A stretch of DNA of 64,000 bases from Calditrichia bacterium (GCA_028284905.1 JANQQU010000086.1:39788-103787); one strand, 5' to 3'. Shown: positions 9,018 through 17,831, counted from the first letter of the stretch. Program-made: numbers and translations. Notes: generated from the sequence alone by a model not told the origin.

Positions 9018-9125
9018 GTCATTGCGAGGCGTTTTTTGCCGAAGCAATCTCAAAAGTGCAAGGAGCATGGAGATCGCTTCGTCGCTGCCCCGTAGGGATC
9101 CCTTTGGGGCACTCCTCGCGATGAC
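9018..9125. repeat. Dispersed palindromic repeat (GTCATTGCGAGG family)
   Basis: The element begins with GTCATTGCGAGG and ends with its near-complement CCTCGCGATGAC (one mismatch). Inside, GAAGCAATCTC (9041-9051) is mirrored by GAGATCGCTTC (9070-9080), again with one mismatch. The same left half recurs at 63947. Elements of this kind are scattered between genes in many bacterial genomes. It fills most of the 243-base gap between two cluster genes. Confidence 0.8.
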
Positions 9126-9184
9126 AGTTATCAGCTTGCTTCTTTAGCACTATCTCAAATATTTTTCAGCGAAACGAGGCATGA

Positions 9185-10231
9185 ATGAATTTGCCGAAAG
9201 AAATTAGTAGGCACTTATTGCAGCGCTGGCCGGCGTTATTGCTGGTTGGTGTGATGCTCTATTTTTTTGTAAATGCGATATCCAGTGTGGATTTAGGAGA
9301 AGTCGCTAATATTCTGACGGGTTTGTTATGGTGGCAAGTAGCGATACTTATCGCAATCAACTTTTTTATCACCATTGCGCTAAGCGGCAGATGGTGGTGG
9401 ATTCTGAAAAAGATGGAGCAGCAAGTTTCCTTTATATCGATTTACACCTGTCGACTCGCGGCTTTTGCCTTTAGCTATTTATCACCGGGCGCCCACTTTG
9501 GCGGTGAACCGCTCCAGGTGCTTTGGCTGCAACAAAAGCATAATATTCGGCCAGCTGTAAGTGCAGGTAGTATTCTGATCGATCGCAGTTTTGTATTTGT
9601 CTTTAACCTGGTTGTATTACTGGCAGCAGCCGGCGGCATAATATTGCTTCGCCCCAATCCCGGAATAACTCAAGTGAGTGCACTAACAGCCATTTTCCTT
9701 GCGATTGTTGTATTTGCAGCGCTGCTCTTTCTTGCCCTGGATCGCCGGCAGCGATTTGCTAATTTGCTGCTGGAAACTTTGCAACGCTGGTCGGATATCA
9801 ACTGGGTTGGTAAGCTTGTCGCGGCGATAGATAAATTCAAACAGGAAATGAATGCAGCGCTGCGAAGGCGTTCCTTGATTTTAATCAGCGGGGGCATCAT
9901 TTCCTGTATTGGCTGGCTGCTGATGGCATTGGAGTTTGGCCTTGCACTGCATTTTCTCGATGGGCAGGTTTCCTTCAATCAAGGCGTTATCGCTTTTGCA
10001 TTTGCCCGAGCGGCAAATTGGGTACCGGTACCGGCAGCGGTCGGCGCATTAGAAAGCGGGCAAACCCTGGCGTTTAACATTGGTGGCACAGAGCTGGCTA
10101 TAGCAGTGGCTTTAACAGCGCTAATTCGCTGCAGGGATTTAGTTCTTGTCCTGATCGGCATTGCCAGCAGTGCCGGATTTTATAAGCATACAACTTCCGA
10201 ATCGGATAACAGAGGACAAGTGGCTGTATGA
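9185..10231 (+). CDS. LPG-synthase-type transmembrane protein (UPF0104 family)
   Basis: This 348-residue integral membrane protein has about eight hydrophobic segments. It belongs to the lysylphosphatidylglycerol-synthase transmembrane family (the flippase half of MprF, without the aminoacyltransferase half). The SPGAHFGGEPLQ stretch followed by GSILIDRSF is typical of the family. Stand-alone members are thought to flip or handle lipids and often sit beside glycolipid or phospholipid biosynthesis genes. It lies after the CDP-alcohol phosphatidyltransferase, separated by a repeat, and overlaps the next gene by four bases (ATGA), linking it to the reductase. A role in moving the cluster's product across the membrane is inference. 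Confidence 0.83.
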   Translation: MNLPKEISRHLLQRWPALLLVGVMLYFFVNAISSVDLGEVANILTGLLWWQVAILIAINFFITIALSGRWWWILKKMEQQVSFISIYTCRLAAFAFSYLSPGAHFGGEPLQVLWLQQKHNIRPAVSAGSILIDRSFVFVFNLVVLLAAAGGIILLRPNPGITQVSALTAIFLAIVVFAALLFLALDRRQRFANLLLETLQRWSDINWVGKLVAAIDKFKQEMNAALRRRSLILISGGIISCIGWLLMALEFGLALHFLDGQVSFNQGVIAFAFARAANWVPVPAAVGALESGQTLAFNIGGTELAIAVALTALIRCRDLVLVLIGIASSAGFYKHTTSESDNRGQVAV

Positions 10232-10977
10232 TGTTCCCGGTAAAGGCGTTCGTTGGGGAAAAGGAGATCATGGGGGAAATATCCGAGCGCATCGACAATG
10301 CTACACGTTTTCTGCATGAAAAAGAACGTCCCTACATCACCCTTACTTATGCGCAGGCGCTGGATGGCAGTATTGCCGGTAAAAGGGGAGAACCACTCAC
10401 TATCAGTTGCCCGGAAACCCTGGTGCTTGCACATCAATTGCGAGCCTGGCACGATGCAATTCTGGTTGGCATCGGCACCGTCTTATCAGATAACCCCCGC
10501 TTAACGGTTCGGCTGGTGCAGGGCGCAAGTCCGCAGCCGGTTGTCGTGGACAGTCGATTGCGTTTTCCGCGGGACGCGCATCTCTTGGACAATGAACAAA
10601 CTCCCTGGATCGCCACCACGACCACAGCTCCGGAAGCACACCTGTTGGGGCTAAAAGATGCTGGTGCCCGTATTCTCCAAATCCAAAGTTGTTCGGAGGG
10701 CCTGGTGGACTTTCAGGCATTGTTTAAAAAATTGGGAAGGCTGGGGGTTCGGAGCATAATGGTCGAAGGAGGCGCACGGGTAATTAGCCGTTTATTACAG
10801 CTAGGGTTGGTCGACCAGATCGTGATTACCATCGCCCCGCTGATGATCGGGGGATTGAGAGCAATTGACCCGATTGCCTGCCAAACCGCTGAAAATATTG
10901 CGATCACTTTTGACAATCTTCATTACGGACAATTCGGGATGGATATTGTGCTGCGCGGCGATTTAAAACAGGAATGA
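10228..10977 (+). CDS. RibD C-terminal-domain reductase (DHFR-fold)
   Basis: This 249-residue protein consists of a RibD_C/DHFR-like NADPH-dependent reductase domain alone, without the RibD deaminase. Family features are ITLTYAQALDGSIAG, WHDAILVGIGTVLSDNP, VVVDSRLRFP and the IMVEGGARV cofactor-binding segment. Relatives reduce the ribosylamino side chain of diaminopyrimidine intermediates in riboflavin and archaeal (methano)pterin synthesis. No ribA, ribE or ribH lies nearby, so a dedicated role in this cluster seems more likely than riboflavin synthesis. The start at 10228 overlaps the preceding gene by four bases; an ATG at 10270 is an alternative, and the first 30 residues are not conserved-looking. 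It overlaps the dehydrogenase gene by four bases. Confidence 0.85.
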   Translation: MMFPVKAFVGEKEIMGEISERIDNATRFLHEKERPYITLTYAQALDGSIAGKRGEPLTISCPETLVLAHQLRAWHDAILVGIGTVLSDNPRLTVRLVQGASPQPVVVDSRLRFPRDAHLLDNEQTPWIATTTTAPEAHLLGLKDAGARILQIQSCSEGLVDFQALFKKLGRLGVRSIMVEGGARVISRLLQLGLVDQIVITIAPLMIGGLRAIDPIACQTAENIAITFDNLHYGQFGMDIVLRGDLKQE

Positions 10978-12002
10978 TAATGGTCAACGAAGCTTTGTTC
11001 TTTAACGGGGATTCAACAGTCTCGTTAAAATCAGAAGAATTGCGCCCGTTAAAGCCGGGGGAAATGCGGATTCAAGCATTGTATTCTGCAATCAGTGCCG
11101 GTACAGAGCTCTTACTCTATCGTGGCCAAATTCCTGCCGGTATGTCCCTTGATGCTGCTTTTCCCGATGCCCGGGAAAAAATTGCCTATCCTGTTAAATA
11201 TGGCTACTCGATGGTCGGTGAAGTCGTGGAAACCGCTTCTGATCTGACTGCCTGGATGGGAAAGAGAATATTTGCATTCCATTCCCACGAACGATGCTTC
11301 ATAACAACCCCGGCGCAGGTCTACCCTTTACCAGATGAGATTCCTGCGGAAATCTCTACCTTATTACCCAATATGGAAACTGCCATCAACCTTGTCATGG
11401 ATGGTCAACCGTTGATTGGGGAGGAAGTCGTTGTGCTTGGTCAGGGAATCGTTGGACTATTGACGGCGCAGCTGTTATCCCGCTTTCCATTACATCGTTT
11501 AACCGCTGCGGATCTTTATCCCAGGCGTCGAAAATTAGCGCAGAAAGCCGGTGTGGAAAATGTATTCGATCCCAGCGACGATAAAGCTGTTAGCCAACTG
11601 AAAGCTGAATTAAGGTCTGAAGAAATCCGTGGTGCAGACTTGATCTTCGAACTAAGCGGTAATCCGCACGCATTGAACCTAGCATTGTCGCTTTGTGGAT
11701 TTCACAGTCGGATCGTCGTTGGCTCCTGGTATGGAAACAAAACGGCGCCGCTAGCGCTCGGGGCAGAATTCCATCGGGATCGGGTTAAAATCATTAGCAG
11801 CCAGGTGAGCAGTTTAGCTCCGCATTTAAGCGGACGCTGGACTAAAAAAAGAAGGCTCGATCGGGCCATTCAGCATTTACAGGAAAGTGATCTCAGCTGG
11901 CTGATTACCCACCGTTTCCCTTTTGCGAAAGCGGAGGAGGCCTATCAGCTACTGGACAAGACGCCCTGGGAAGTCGGGCAGATCATTTTAACTTATGATT
12001 GA
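10974..12002 (+). CDS. Medium-chain (zinc-type) alcohol dehydrogenase family protein, BchC-like
   Basis: This 342-residue MDR-family oxidoreductase has a GroES-like N-terminal part and a Rossmann domain with VVLGQGIVGLLTAQ as the nucleotide-binding glycine motif. The catalytic-zinc Cys normally in the N-terminal domain is replaced in SAISAGTELLLYRG, a pattern that recalls BchC and other reductase-like members. Zinc chemistry is therefore doubtful. The substrate is unknown. It overlaps the reductase gene by four bases and precedes the pterin-synthase homologue by 31 bases, so all three are probably co-translated or co-transcribed. Confidence 0.83.
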   Translation: MIMVNEALFFNGDSTVSLKSEELRPLKPGEMRIQALYSAISAGTELLLYRGQIPAGMSLDAAFPDAREKIAYPVKYGYSMVGEVVETASDLTAWMGKRIFAFHSHERCFITTPAQVYPLPDEIPAEISTLLPNMETAINLVMDGQPLIGEEVVVLGQGIVGLLTAQLLSRFPLHRLTAADLYPRRRKLAQKAGVENVFDPSDDKAVSQLKAELRSEEIRGADLIFELSGNPHALNLALSLCGFHSRIVVGSWYGNKTAPLALGAEFHRDRVKIISSQVSSLAPHLSGRWTKKRRLDRAIQHLQESDLSWLITHRFPFAKAEEAYQLLDKTPWEVGQIILTYD

Positions 12003-12033
12003 TACGAACAAGCAATTCAATTGGAGATAATCA

Positions 12034-12420
12034 ATGTATACTCTGGCAGTTAAACGGGATTTCGTCGCCCAGCACTTTTTGATCGGCGGTGATTGGGGGG
12101 AAGAGAACTCCTGGCACTCTCATCATTATGCCCTGGAGGTGATTATGGAAGCGGAAAGTTTGGATAAACATGGATACCTGGTTGATATTGTTGATGTGGA
12201 AAAAGCATTGGAAGCGGTAGTCGCCTATTTTAAGGATAAAACCCTGAATGAATTACCGGAATTTGCCGGCCTTAATCCCAGTGTGGAACACTTTACGCGC
12301 ATCTGCTGCGAAAAGCTCGTTGCCGCAATCGGTCCGGCGCACCTCGCGGCAATGACGGTAAAGATCTGGGAGAATGATATCGCCTGGGCAGCATACCGCC
12401 ACGAGAACAAGAATGCTTAA
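12034..12420 (+). CDS. 6-pyruvoyl/6-carboxy-tetrahydropterin synthase homologue with Glu at the Cys position
   Basis: This 128-residue protein belongs to the PTPS/QueD family. Zinc ligands H14, H28 and H30 are visible (FVAQHF and WHSHHY). The catalytic Cys that in QueD lies four residues before the first His of HGH is replaced by Glu (E24, with E23 next to it), and HGH is HSH. NPSVEHFTR and KIWEND match the family's later motifs. A Cys-to-Glu change is known from PTPS-III enzymes that cleave dihydroneopterin triphosphate to 6-hydroxymethyl-dihydropterin, so a side-chain-cleaving activity is possible. The motif is not identical, and a new substrate is equally plausible. A GGAGATAATCA ribosome-binding region precedes the ATG. 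Confidence 0.85.
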   Translation: MYTLAVKRDFVAQHFLIGGDWGEENSWHSHHYALEVIMEAESLDKHGYLVDIVDVEKALEAVVAYFKDKTLNELPEFAGLNPSVEHFTRICCEKLVAAIGPAHLAAMTVKIWENDIAWAAYRHENKNA

Positions 12421-12425
12421 ATGCC

Positions 12426-13529
12426 ATGAAGATTGGCCTGATTATCTATGGTAGTCTTTATACTGTCTCCGGTGGATATCTATATGATCGTATGTTAGTA
12501 GAGCACCTGCGCAGCCAGGGAGATTCCGTTGAAATAATCTCCCTTCCCTGGCGAAACTATTGTCGGCACCTTGCAGATAATTTTCATTCAACGGTATTGG
12601 ATGCTGTTGCTCATAAATCATTTGATTTATTATTGCAGGATGAATTGAACCACCCGTCATTAATCCGATTCAACCAACGGCTTCAGCAGCACAAAAGCTA
12701 TCCCATCGTTTCAATCGTGCATCATTTGCGTTCGGATGAAGCGCATCCTCCCTGGCAGAATGCCATTTACCGGGCAGTTGAGCAGCGATATTTAGCAACA
12801 GTTGATGGCTTTATCTTTAACAGCCAGTCGACCCGCGAAAATACTTTCGCATTGCTGAATGAACAGCGGCCTTCAGTAGTTTGCCCGCCTGCAGCGGATC
12901 ATGTTTTTAAAAAGGAGAAGCTTTTACCGTCCAGCGAAAAGCCTCGCGATGAGGGCCCTTTTAAGCTGCTTTTCCTGGGTAATGTTATTGCCCGCAAGGG
13001 GATATTAGTCTTGCTGGAAGCTTTGCAAAAGCTGAGAAATATTGACTGGCGGCTAACAATTGCCGGAGATTTAACCGTTGATCCGAAAGTGGTAAGAAAA
13101 GCCCGGCAATTAGCTGATGCTTCCGGTATGATGCAGCGAATATCCTGGCTTGGGAAAGTGCCTGGAGATGAAATACAAACCCTCTATCGCAGTCATGATC
13201 TCTTTGTATTGCCATCCTTTTTTGAAGGATTTGGAATTGTTTACCTGGAAGCAATGGGCGCGGGGCTACCGGTGATTGCCAGTGCGGCCGGTGGAGCCGG
13301 GGATTTTGTCCGTCATGGGGAAAATGGTTTCCTTTTACCACCGGGTGATAGTGAAATGCTCTGTCAGTTCATGCGTTCTCTTGCTGTAGACCGGGAATTA
13401 CAGCGGCGCATGAGTTTGGCCGCCCGGGAGACTTACCGGAAACAACCGGGATGGGAGAATAGTATGGGAAATGCGCGGGACTTTCTATTCGAAATGATAA
13501 ATACAGGGAATAAAAATGAACACAGGTGA
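12426..13529 (+). CDS. GT4-type glycosyltransferase
   Basis: This 367-residue GT-B glycosyltransferase has a GT1/GT4 C-terminal domain. The glycine-rich N-terminus (YTVSGGYLYDR) is the acceptor-side start, LLFLGNVIARKG marks the nucleotide-sugar domain, and EGFGIVYLEAMGAGLPVIAS gives the E-x7-E retaining-enzyme motif. It follows the pterin-synthase homologue by five bases and overlaps the methyltransferase gene by 14 bases. It probably transfers a sugar to the product of the cluster; donor and acceptor cannot be deduced. Confidence 0.88.
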   Translation: MKIGLIIYGSLYTVSGGYLYDRMLVEHLRSQGDSVEIISLPWRNYCRHLADNFHSTVLDAVAHKSFDLLLQDELNHPSLIRFNQRLQQHKSYPIVSIVHHLRSDEAHPPWQNAIYRAVEQRYLATVDGFIFNSQSTRENTFALLNEQRPSVVCPPAADHVFKKEKLLPSSEKPRDEGPFKLLFLGNVIARKGILVLLEALQKLRNIDWRLTIAGDLTVDPKVVRKARQLADASGMMQRISWLGKVPGDEIQTLYRSHDLFVLPSFFEGFGIVYLEAMGAGLPVIASAAGGAGDFVRHGENGFLLPPGDSEMLCQFMRSLAVDRELQRRMSLAARETYRKQPGWENSMGNARDFLFEMINTGNKNEHR

Positions 13530-14442
13530 GTATACATATCCACGCTATCTGGCCGCGAAAAAAACGGTTGATGACCGTGCGCTGAACTCGCGTGTTTTTC
13601 AGCATGTTCAGGAATATTTGTCGGAAGAACGTGAAGAGGGCTTAAACATTTTGGAAATAGCCACTGGGATAGGCACAATGATTCCGAGAATACTTTCCCT
13701 GCCGTTAACCGGTAAAGTCTATTACCACGCTATCGATTTATCTCCGGATAACATTGCCAGTGCCCGTGAGTATTTAGCTGGCTGGGCAGCCGAAAACTGT
13801 GAAGATTTTCGCCCTTTCGGTGATAACCAATTTAAATTGAAAGTAAATGCAGCCGAGATTACAGTAAAACTGGAATGCGCGGATATCTTTAGCTGGATCG
13901 CTGATAATATGAACCTAAGGCAGTGGGATCTGTTGATTGCCAATGCTTTCCTGGATTTGATCGACCTCAATCGTCAACTGCCATTATTAGCCGATTTACT
14001 AAAGCCCGCAGGGGCATTTTATTTCACAATCAATTTTGATGGCGAGACAATTTTTCAACCGGTATCCGACCCGGCGTTTGAAAAAAAGCTGATGGATGCT
14101 TATCATAAAACCATGGATGCCCGAATCACCGCTGGCATGCCGTCTGGCGATAGTCGTACGGGAAGGCATCTCTTTACAGCTTTGCCGGCGGCTGGTTTCG
14201 ATATCCTTAGTGCAGGCAGCTCGGATTGGATCGTTTTTCCGAAAGCAGGGAAGTATGAAGCCGAGGAAGGCTATTTCCTGCATTTCATTGTGCAGACAGT
14301 AACCGGGGCTTTGCAAGAATCCAGCGTAATAGATTCCGGGCGATTGCAGCAGTGGGGGAGTGAGCGGCATCAGCAAATTAAAAACGGGCAATTGACGTAT
14401 ATTGCCCATCAACTGGATTTTTATGGTGAAAGAAACAAATAA
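13516..14442 (+). CDS. Class I SAM-dependent methyltransferase
   Basis: This 308-residue protein has a Rossmann methyltransferase core. Motif I is LNILEIATGIGTMIPRI (about residues 43-59), followed by the acidic YHAIDLSPDNIASARE motif II and the WDLLIANAFLDLIDLN motif IV region. The first 40 residues (RYLAAKKTVDDRALN) form an N-terminal helix pair. The start overlaps the glycosyltransferase gene by 14 bases. It is the last gene of the + strand cluster; a large palindromic element follows. The methyl acceptor is unknown. Confidence 0.85.
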   Translation: MNTGEYTYPRYLAAKKTVDDRALNSRVFQHVQEYLSEEREEGLNILEIATGIGTMIPRILSLPLTGKVYYHAIDLSPDNIASAREYLAGWAAENCEDFRPFGDNQFKLKVNAAEITVKLECADIFSWIADNMNLRQWDLLIANAFLDLIDLNRQLPLLADLLKPAGAFYFTINFDGETIFQPVSDPAFEKKLMDAYHKTMDARITAGMPSGDSRTGRHLFTALPAAGFDILSAGSSDWIVFPKAGKYEAEEGYFLHFIVQTVTGALQESSVIDSGRLQQWGSERHQQIKNGQLTYIAHQLDFYGERNK

Positions 14443-14524
14443 TCGTATAGTTGTACCTATCGATCATTAAAAAAAGATTGGTTCTATGACATATTTTGTG
14501 ATTCAGTATTATTTGTAGTACCTC

Positions 14525-14736
14525 TTCTGTAACCCCTTCAGGGTTTGTAAAAATTATCTCAACCGTGGGGCGCGAAAAAACAACGCCCCACGGTTGAGGT
14601 CTGTTACGCCTTTGGCGTATTTTTACCGCAAAGCCCCGAAGGGAGAGCCGGTTACAGGTTTTAACCGTGGGCTGATAGTTTTTTCAGCCCACGGATAAAA
14701 CCCCCAAATAAACTTTACCCTGAAGGGGTTACAGAA
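14525..14736. repeat. 212-bp nested palindromic element with perfect 19-bp terminal inverted repeats
   Basis: TTCTGTAACCCCTTCAGGG at 14525-14543 is exactly mirrored at 14718-14736. Inside are a perfect 15-bp hairpin (14558-14572 with 14584-14598), a 6-bp hairpin (14605-14619) and an 11-bp hairpin (14665-14675 with 14684-14694). The two long hairpins share the ACCGTGGG core. No open reading frame is present. It fills the middle of a 380-base gap. It looks like a non-autonomous mobile element or a structured intergenic repeat; it could also terminate transcription of the cluster. Confidence 0.85.
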
Positions 14737-14822
14737 TTCTTCATCTTAAATATTGTCAGTAAATACATTTTCACAAAATATCTCAGGGAACCAAAAGATT
14801 TTTAATTTTACAGGAGCCGGAA

Positions 14823-16043
14823 ATGAAATCTGAAAGACTATTTTTTGATAATGGCCGCGGGGAAAAGTTGGCTGCAAGGCTGGATTTACCGCTAGACGGC
14901 GCACCGCTCGCTTACGCTCTTTTTGCCCATTGTTTTACCTGTTCGAAAAACCTTAAAGCGGTGGGAAATATTAGTCAGGCATTGGTGATGGAGAAGATCG
15001 CTGTGCTCAGATTTGATTTTACCGGCTTGGGGGAAAGTGCCGGAGATTTTGCCGATACTAATTTCTCATCCAATGTTGAAGATCTTGTTGCTGCGGCAAA
15101 TTTTTTGAAAGAAAACTATGGTGGCCCGGAAATCTTGATTGGCCACTCACTTGGCGGCGCGGCGGTTTTGCAGGCTGCCGGGGAAATAGAAGCCTGCAAA
15201 GCGGTTTGCACAATTGGTGCGCCGGCAGATCCGGTTCATGTCACGCATCTGTTGGCGAGTAAACGGGCAGAAATCGAAGCCGAAGGTGAGGCGCGAGTGA
15301 TTCTTGCCGGTCGTCAATTTACAATCAAAAAGCAATTCCTTGATGATCTGGAAATGAGTGGCATGGAGCGAAAAATACATAAATTGAAACGATCTTTACT
15401 GATATTCCATTCCCCGGTTGATAACACTGTCGGAATCGAAAATGCCGGGCGGATTTATGAATTTGCCCAACATCCGAAGAGTTTTGTTTCGCTGGACCGG
15501 GCAGATCATTTGCTCAGCGACGAACGGGATTCCCGCTATGTTGGCACGGTTCTCGCCGCCTGGGCGGGCAAGTATATCGACGCTGATAAAAAAGCAGAAG
15601 CACTTTCCCTGCAGCCGGAAGTTGATAAAGTGGTTGTGCGGACAGCAGAGGGCTATTATACGGAGATTATGGCGAACGGGCATCCGCTGGTTGTCGACGA
15701 GCCGGTTTCCGTTGGTGGGACGAATTTAGGACCGTCTCCCTACGAGCTGCTCAGTGCAGCGCTGGGCGCGTGTACCACGTTGACGCTGCGCATGTATGCC
15801 AATCGCAAGCAATGGCCGGTAGATGCAATTACAGTGCGGGTGCAACATGGGAAAATTCATGCTAAAGACTGTGATGAATGCGAGACCGCCAGCGGTAAAA
15901 TAGATCAATTCCGGAAAGAAATCGAAATCAGTGGCCCCCTGGACGACACACAGCGGAACCGAATGTTGGAAATCGCCGACCGCTGCCCGGTACACCGCAC
16001 CTTACATAATGAAGTAAAGATAGAAAGCCAACTGAAGAAATGA
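14823..16043 (+). CDS. Alpha/beta hydrolase-OsmC fusion protein
   Basis: This 406-residue fusion has two parts. Residues 1-255 form a serine alpha/beta hydrolase with the GHSLGG nucleophile elbow, an HCFTCSKN oxyanion region and a late DRADHLL histidine. Residues 275-406 form an OsmC/Ohr-like peroxidase domain with its two reactive cysteines in ALGACTTLTLR and DRCPVHRTL. This two-domain architecture is known in many bacteria. The OsmC half probably reduces organic hydroperoxides and the hydrolase half may release acyl groups. It stands alone between a palindromic element and secreted-protein genes, with an ACAGGAG ribosome-binding site. Confidence 0.9.
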   Translation: MKSERLFFDNGRGEKLAARLDLPLDGAPLAYALFAHCFTCSKNLKAVGNISQALVMEKIAVLRFDFTGLGESAGDFADTNFSSNVEDLVAAANFLKENYGGPEILIGHSLGGAAVLQAAGEIEACKAVCTIGAPADPVHVTHLLASKRAEIEAEGEARVILAGRQFTIKKQFLDDLEMSGMERKIHKLKRSLLIFHSPVDNTVGIENAGRIYEFAQHPKSFVSLDRADHLLSDERDSRYVGTVLAAWAGKYIDADKKAEALSLQPEVDKVVVRTAEGYYTEIMANGHPLVVDEPVSVGGTNLGPSPYELLSAALGACTTLTLRMYANRKQWPVDAITVRVQHGKIHAKDCDECETASGKIDQFRKEIEISGPLDDTQRNRMLEIADRCPVHRTLHNEVKIESQLKK

Positions 16044-16045
16044 CA

Positions 16046-16077
<32 letters not shown>

Positions 16078-16275
16078 TGTTTCTCCTCCGCCTTCCCAAA
16101 CACATATAAATTGCTAATCAAAAAATAGCATATTTCATATCATGCTTTTAATCACAAGCCTTCCTGCGTGATCGCCTATTATTAAAAGAAATTCTTAATC
16201 TTTGATAGCTACTGTCAAATCTTTCAAGTTCCATTGAATTGACTGTTATTACGCTCTTTTTTGGAGGTTTTTTGC

Positions 16276-17670
16276 ATGAAGAAGCTTCATTTATGCAACA
16301 TACTCGTGGCACTTTTAATATTTAGCGCCACCCACATTTTCGCACAAGACTATGATCTGCAATTTCGTGTAGACCGCGATGACGATGTCGCTGCCGGCTT
16401 TTATGATGTTACCATACAGTTGGCAGCCAGCAGCGCCAATTTCAAAATGGGCAGCGCGAATTTGGTCTTCGATTTTAATACCGCTGCTTTAAGCGCGCCA
16501 TCAACAATTGGCCCGGGTCCGGATTCTTTGCAAATCCAGACTATTCATAACTTTAGCAATGGCGGTAAATACCAAAAAATTCGTTTGACTTCTCCGGCTT
16601 CCGGAAGGCTTTCCTTAAATATAGAGCTGAATACACCCGGTAGTGGCGATACGCTACTGCAGGCTTACACAGACGTGGCCACTGTTCGTTTTACCATCGT
16701 TAACGCGAGTGAAACAGCAGACCTGGCCTGGCGGACCAGCTCTCCCAACGCAACCATCGTGTTTGATGATACTGAATCCAGCATGGTCGCTTCGGACGAA
16801 TTAAACGGCCCGGCGACGCTTGCAAACCTTCGGGTGTTCCTCGAAGGACCGTATGTATCTGGTGGCGATTCGATGACTACTTCTTTATTACAAAATTCGG
16901 CTATACCGCTCTCCCATCCATACGGGGGCGCCCCCTGGAATTATGCTGGTACGGATACTGTAAAAGCTGTTCCGGATAGCATTGTCGATTGGCTCTTAGT
17001 CGAGCTGCGCAGCAACCAAACAACAGTATCCGCCCAACGTACTGCTTTTCTGAAAAGGGATGGCTCTATTGTGGATTTGAACGGTACTAGTCCGGTGACC
17101 TTTAATGTCGCGGACGGTTTTTATTATGTTGTGATTTATCATCGTAACCATTTGGCGATTATGACTGCAGATTCAATCTCGCTGGCCGATACGGTTAGTG
17201 CATCCGGACAATATAATTTTACCGATGCTCAGGCGAAGGCGTTTGGTGCCAGTCCCATGAAAGTTGCCGCTGATGGTAATTTTGCGCTGAAAACCGGTGA
17301 TGCTGACGGTGATGGCCAGATTCAGAATGACGATAAAAATACTAACTGGACTAATCAGGTGGGACAGTCAGGATATAGAGATGCTGATTTTAATATGAAT
17401 AACCAAGTGCAGAATGATGACAAAAACACTTATTGGACCGGAAATGTCGGTAATGGTACTCAGGTACCGGATGTAGCAACAAAAATGGCACCCGGTGGAA
17501 AAGGAGCTAGCGGCGGAGGTAATGCAGTTGTTGCAGGAGTTGGAAATGGCTCTGGGACAGACCAGGTAGTGAAAAGTAACAATAGCAAAAATCGCAAAAA
17601 AGCAAAAGTCAAAAGCGGTCGGAAGCTACGTGATTTTCCCAAAAAGAAAAAAGAAGTTGAGGATCAGTAA
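16276..17670 (+). CDS. Secreted cohesin-like protein with dockerin-like calcium repeats
   Basis: The start is set at the ATG at 16276, eight bases after a GGAGG ribosome-binding site; the frame is open a little further upstream. A signal peptide ends near HIFAQ. Next comes a beta-rich domain like cohesin or other adhesion modules (YDLQFRVDRDDD to about residue 160) and a second beta domain. Two calcium-loop repeats follow: DADGDGQIQNDDKNTNW and DADFNMNNQVQNDDKNTYW, which resemble dockerin type repeats. The C-terminus is a Gly-rich, then Lys/Arg-rich tail (KNRKKAKVK) with no sorting domain. The two next genes are also cohesin-like and do carry sorting domains, so they may bind one another at the cell surface; that is inference. 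Confidence 0.7.
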   Translation: MKKLHLCNILVALLIFSATHIFAQDYDLQFRVDRDDDVAAGFYDVTIQLAASSANFKMGSANLVFDFNTAALSAPSTIGPGPDSLQIQTIHNFSNGGKYQKIRLTSPASGRLSLNIELNTPGSGDTLLQAYTDVATVRFTIVNASETADLAWRTSSPNATIVFDDTESSMVASDELNGPATLANLRVFLEGPYVSGGDSMTTSLLQNSAIPLSHPYGGAPWNYAGTDTVKAVPDSIVDWLLVELRSNQTTVSAQRTAFLKRDGSIVDLNGTSPVTFNVADGFYYVVIYHRNHLAIMTADSISLADTVSASGQYNFTDAQAKAFGASPMKVAADGNFALKTGDADGDGQIQNDDKNTNWTNQVGQSGYRDADFNMNNQVQNDDKNTYWTGNVGNGTQVPDVATKMAPGGKGASGGGNAVVAGVGNGSGTDQVVKSNNSKNRKKAKVKSGRKLRDFPKKKKEVEDQ

Positions 17671-17831
17671 TTTCATTTCCTTGCTTAGTTTCTAATCAGG
17701 GATTATATGATACCTGTCACGATATATTCTGAATGAATATACAATATTTAGTGAAGTTATTGCGTTTTATGCTTATATTTATACTTTAAAAATAAATGAT
17801 GTAGATTCTCTGTGCATTTAAGGAGTTAATA

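Noticed and set aside
10228..10977. Calling the reductase a complete RibD of riboflavin synthesis
   Set aside because: The deaminase domain is absent and no other riboflavin gene is nearby.
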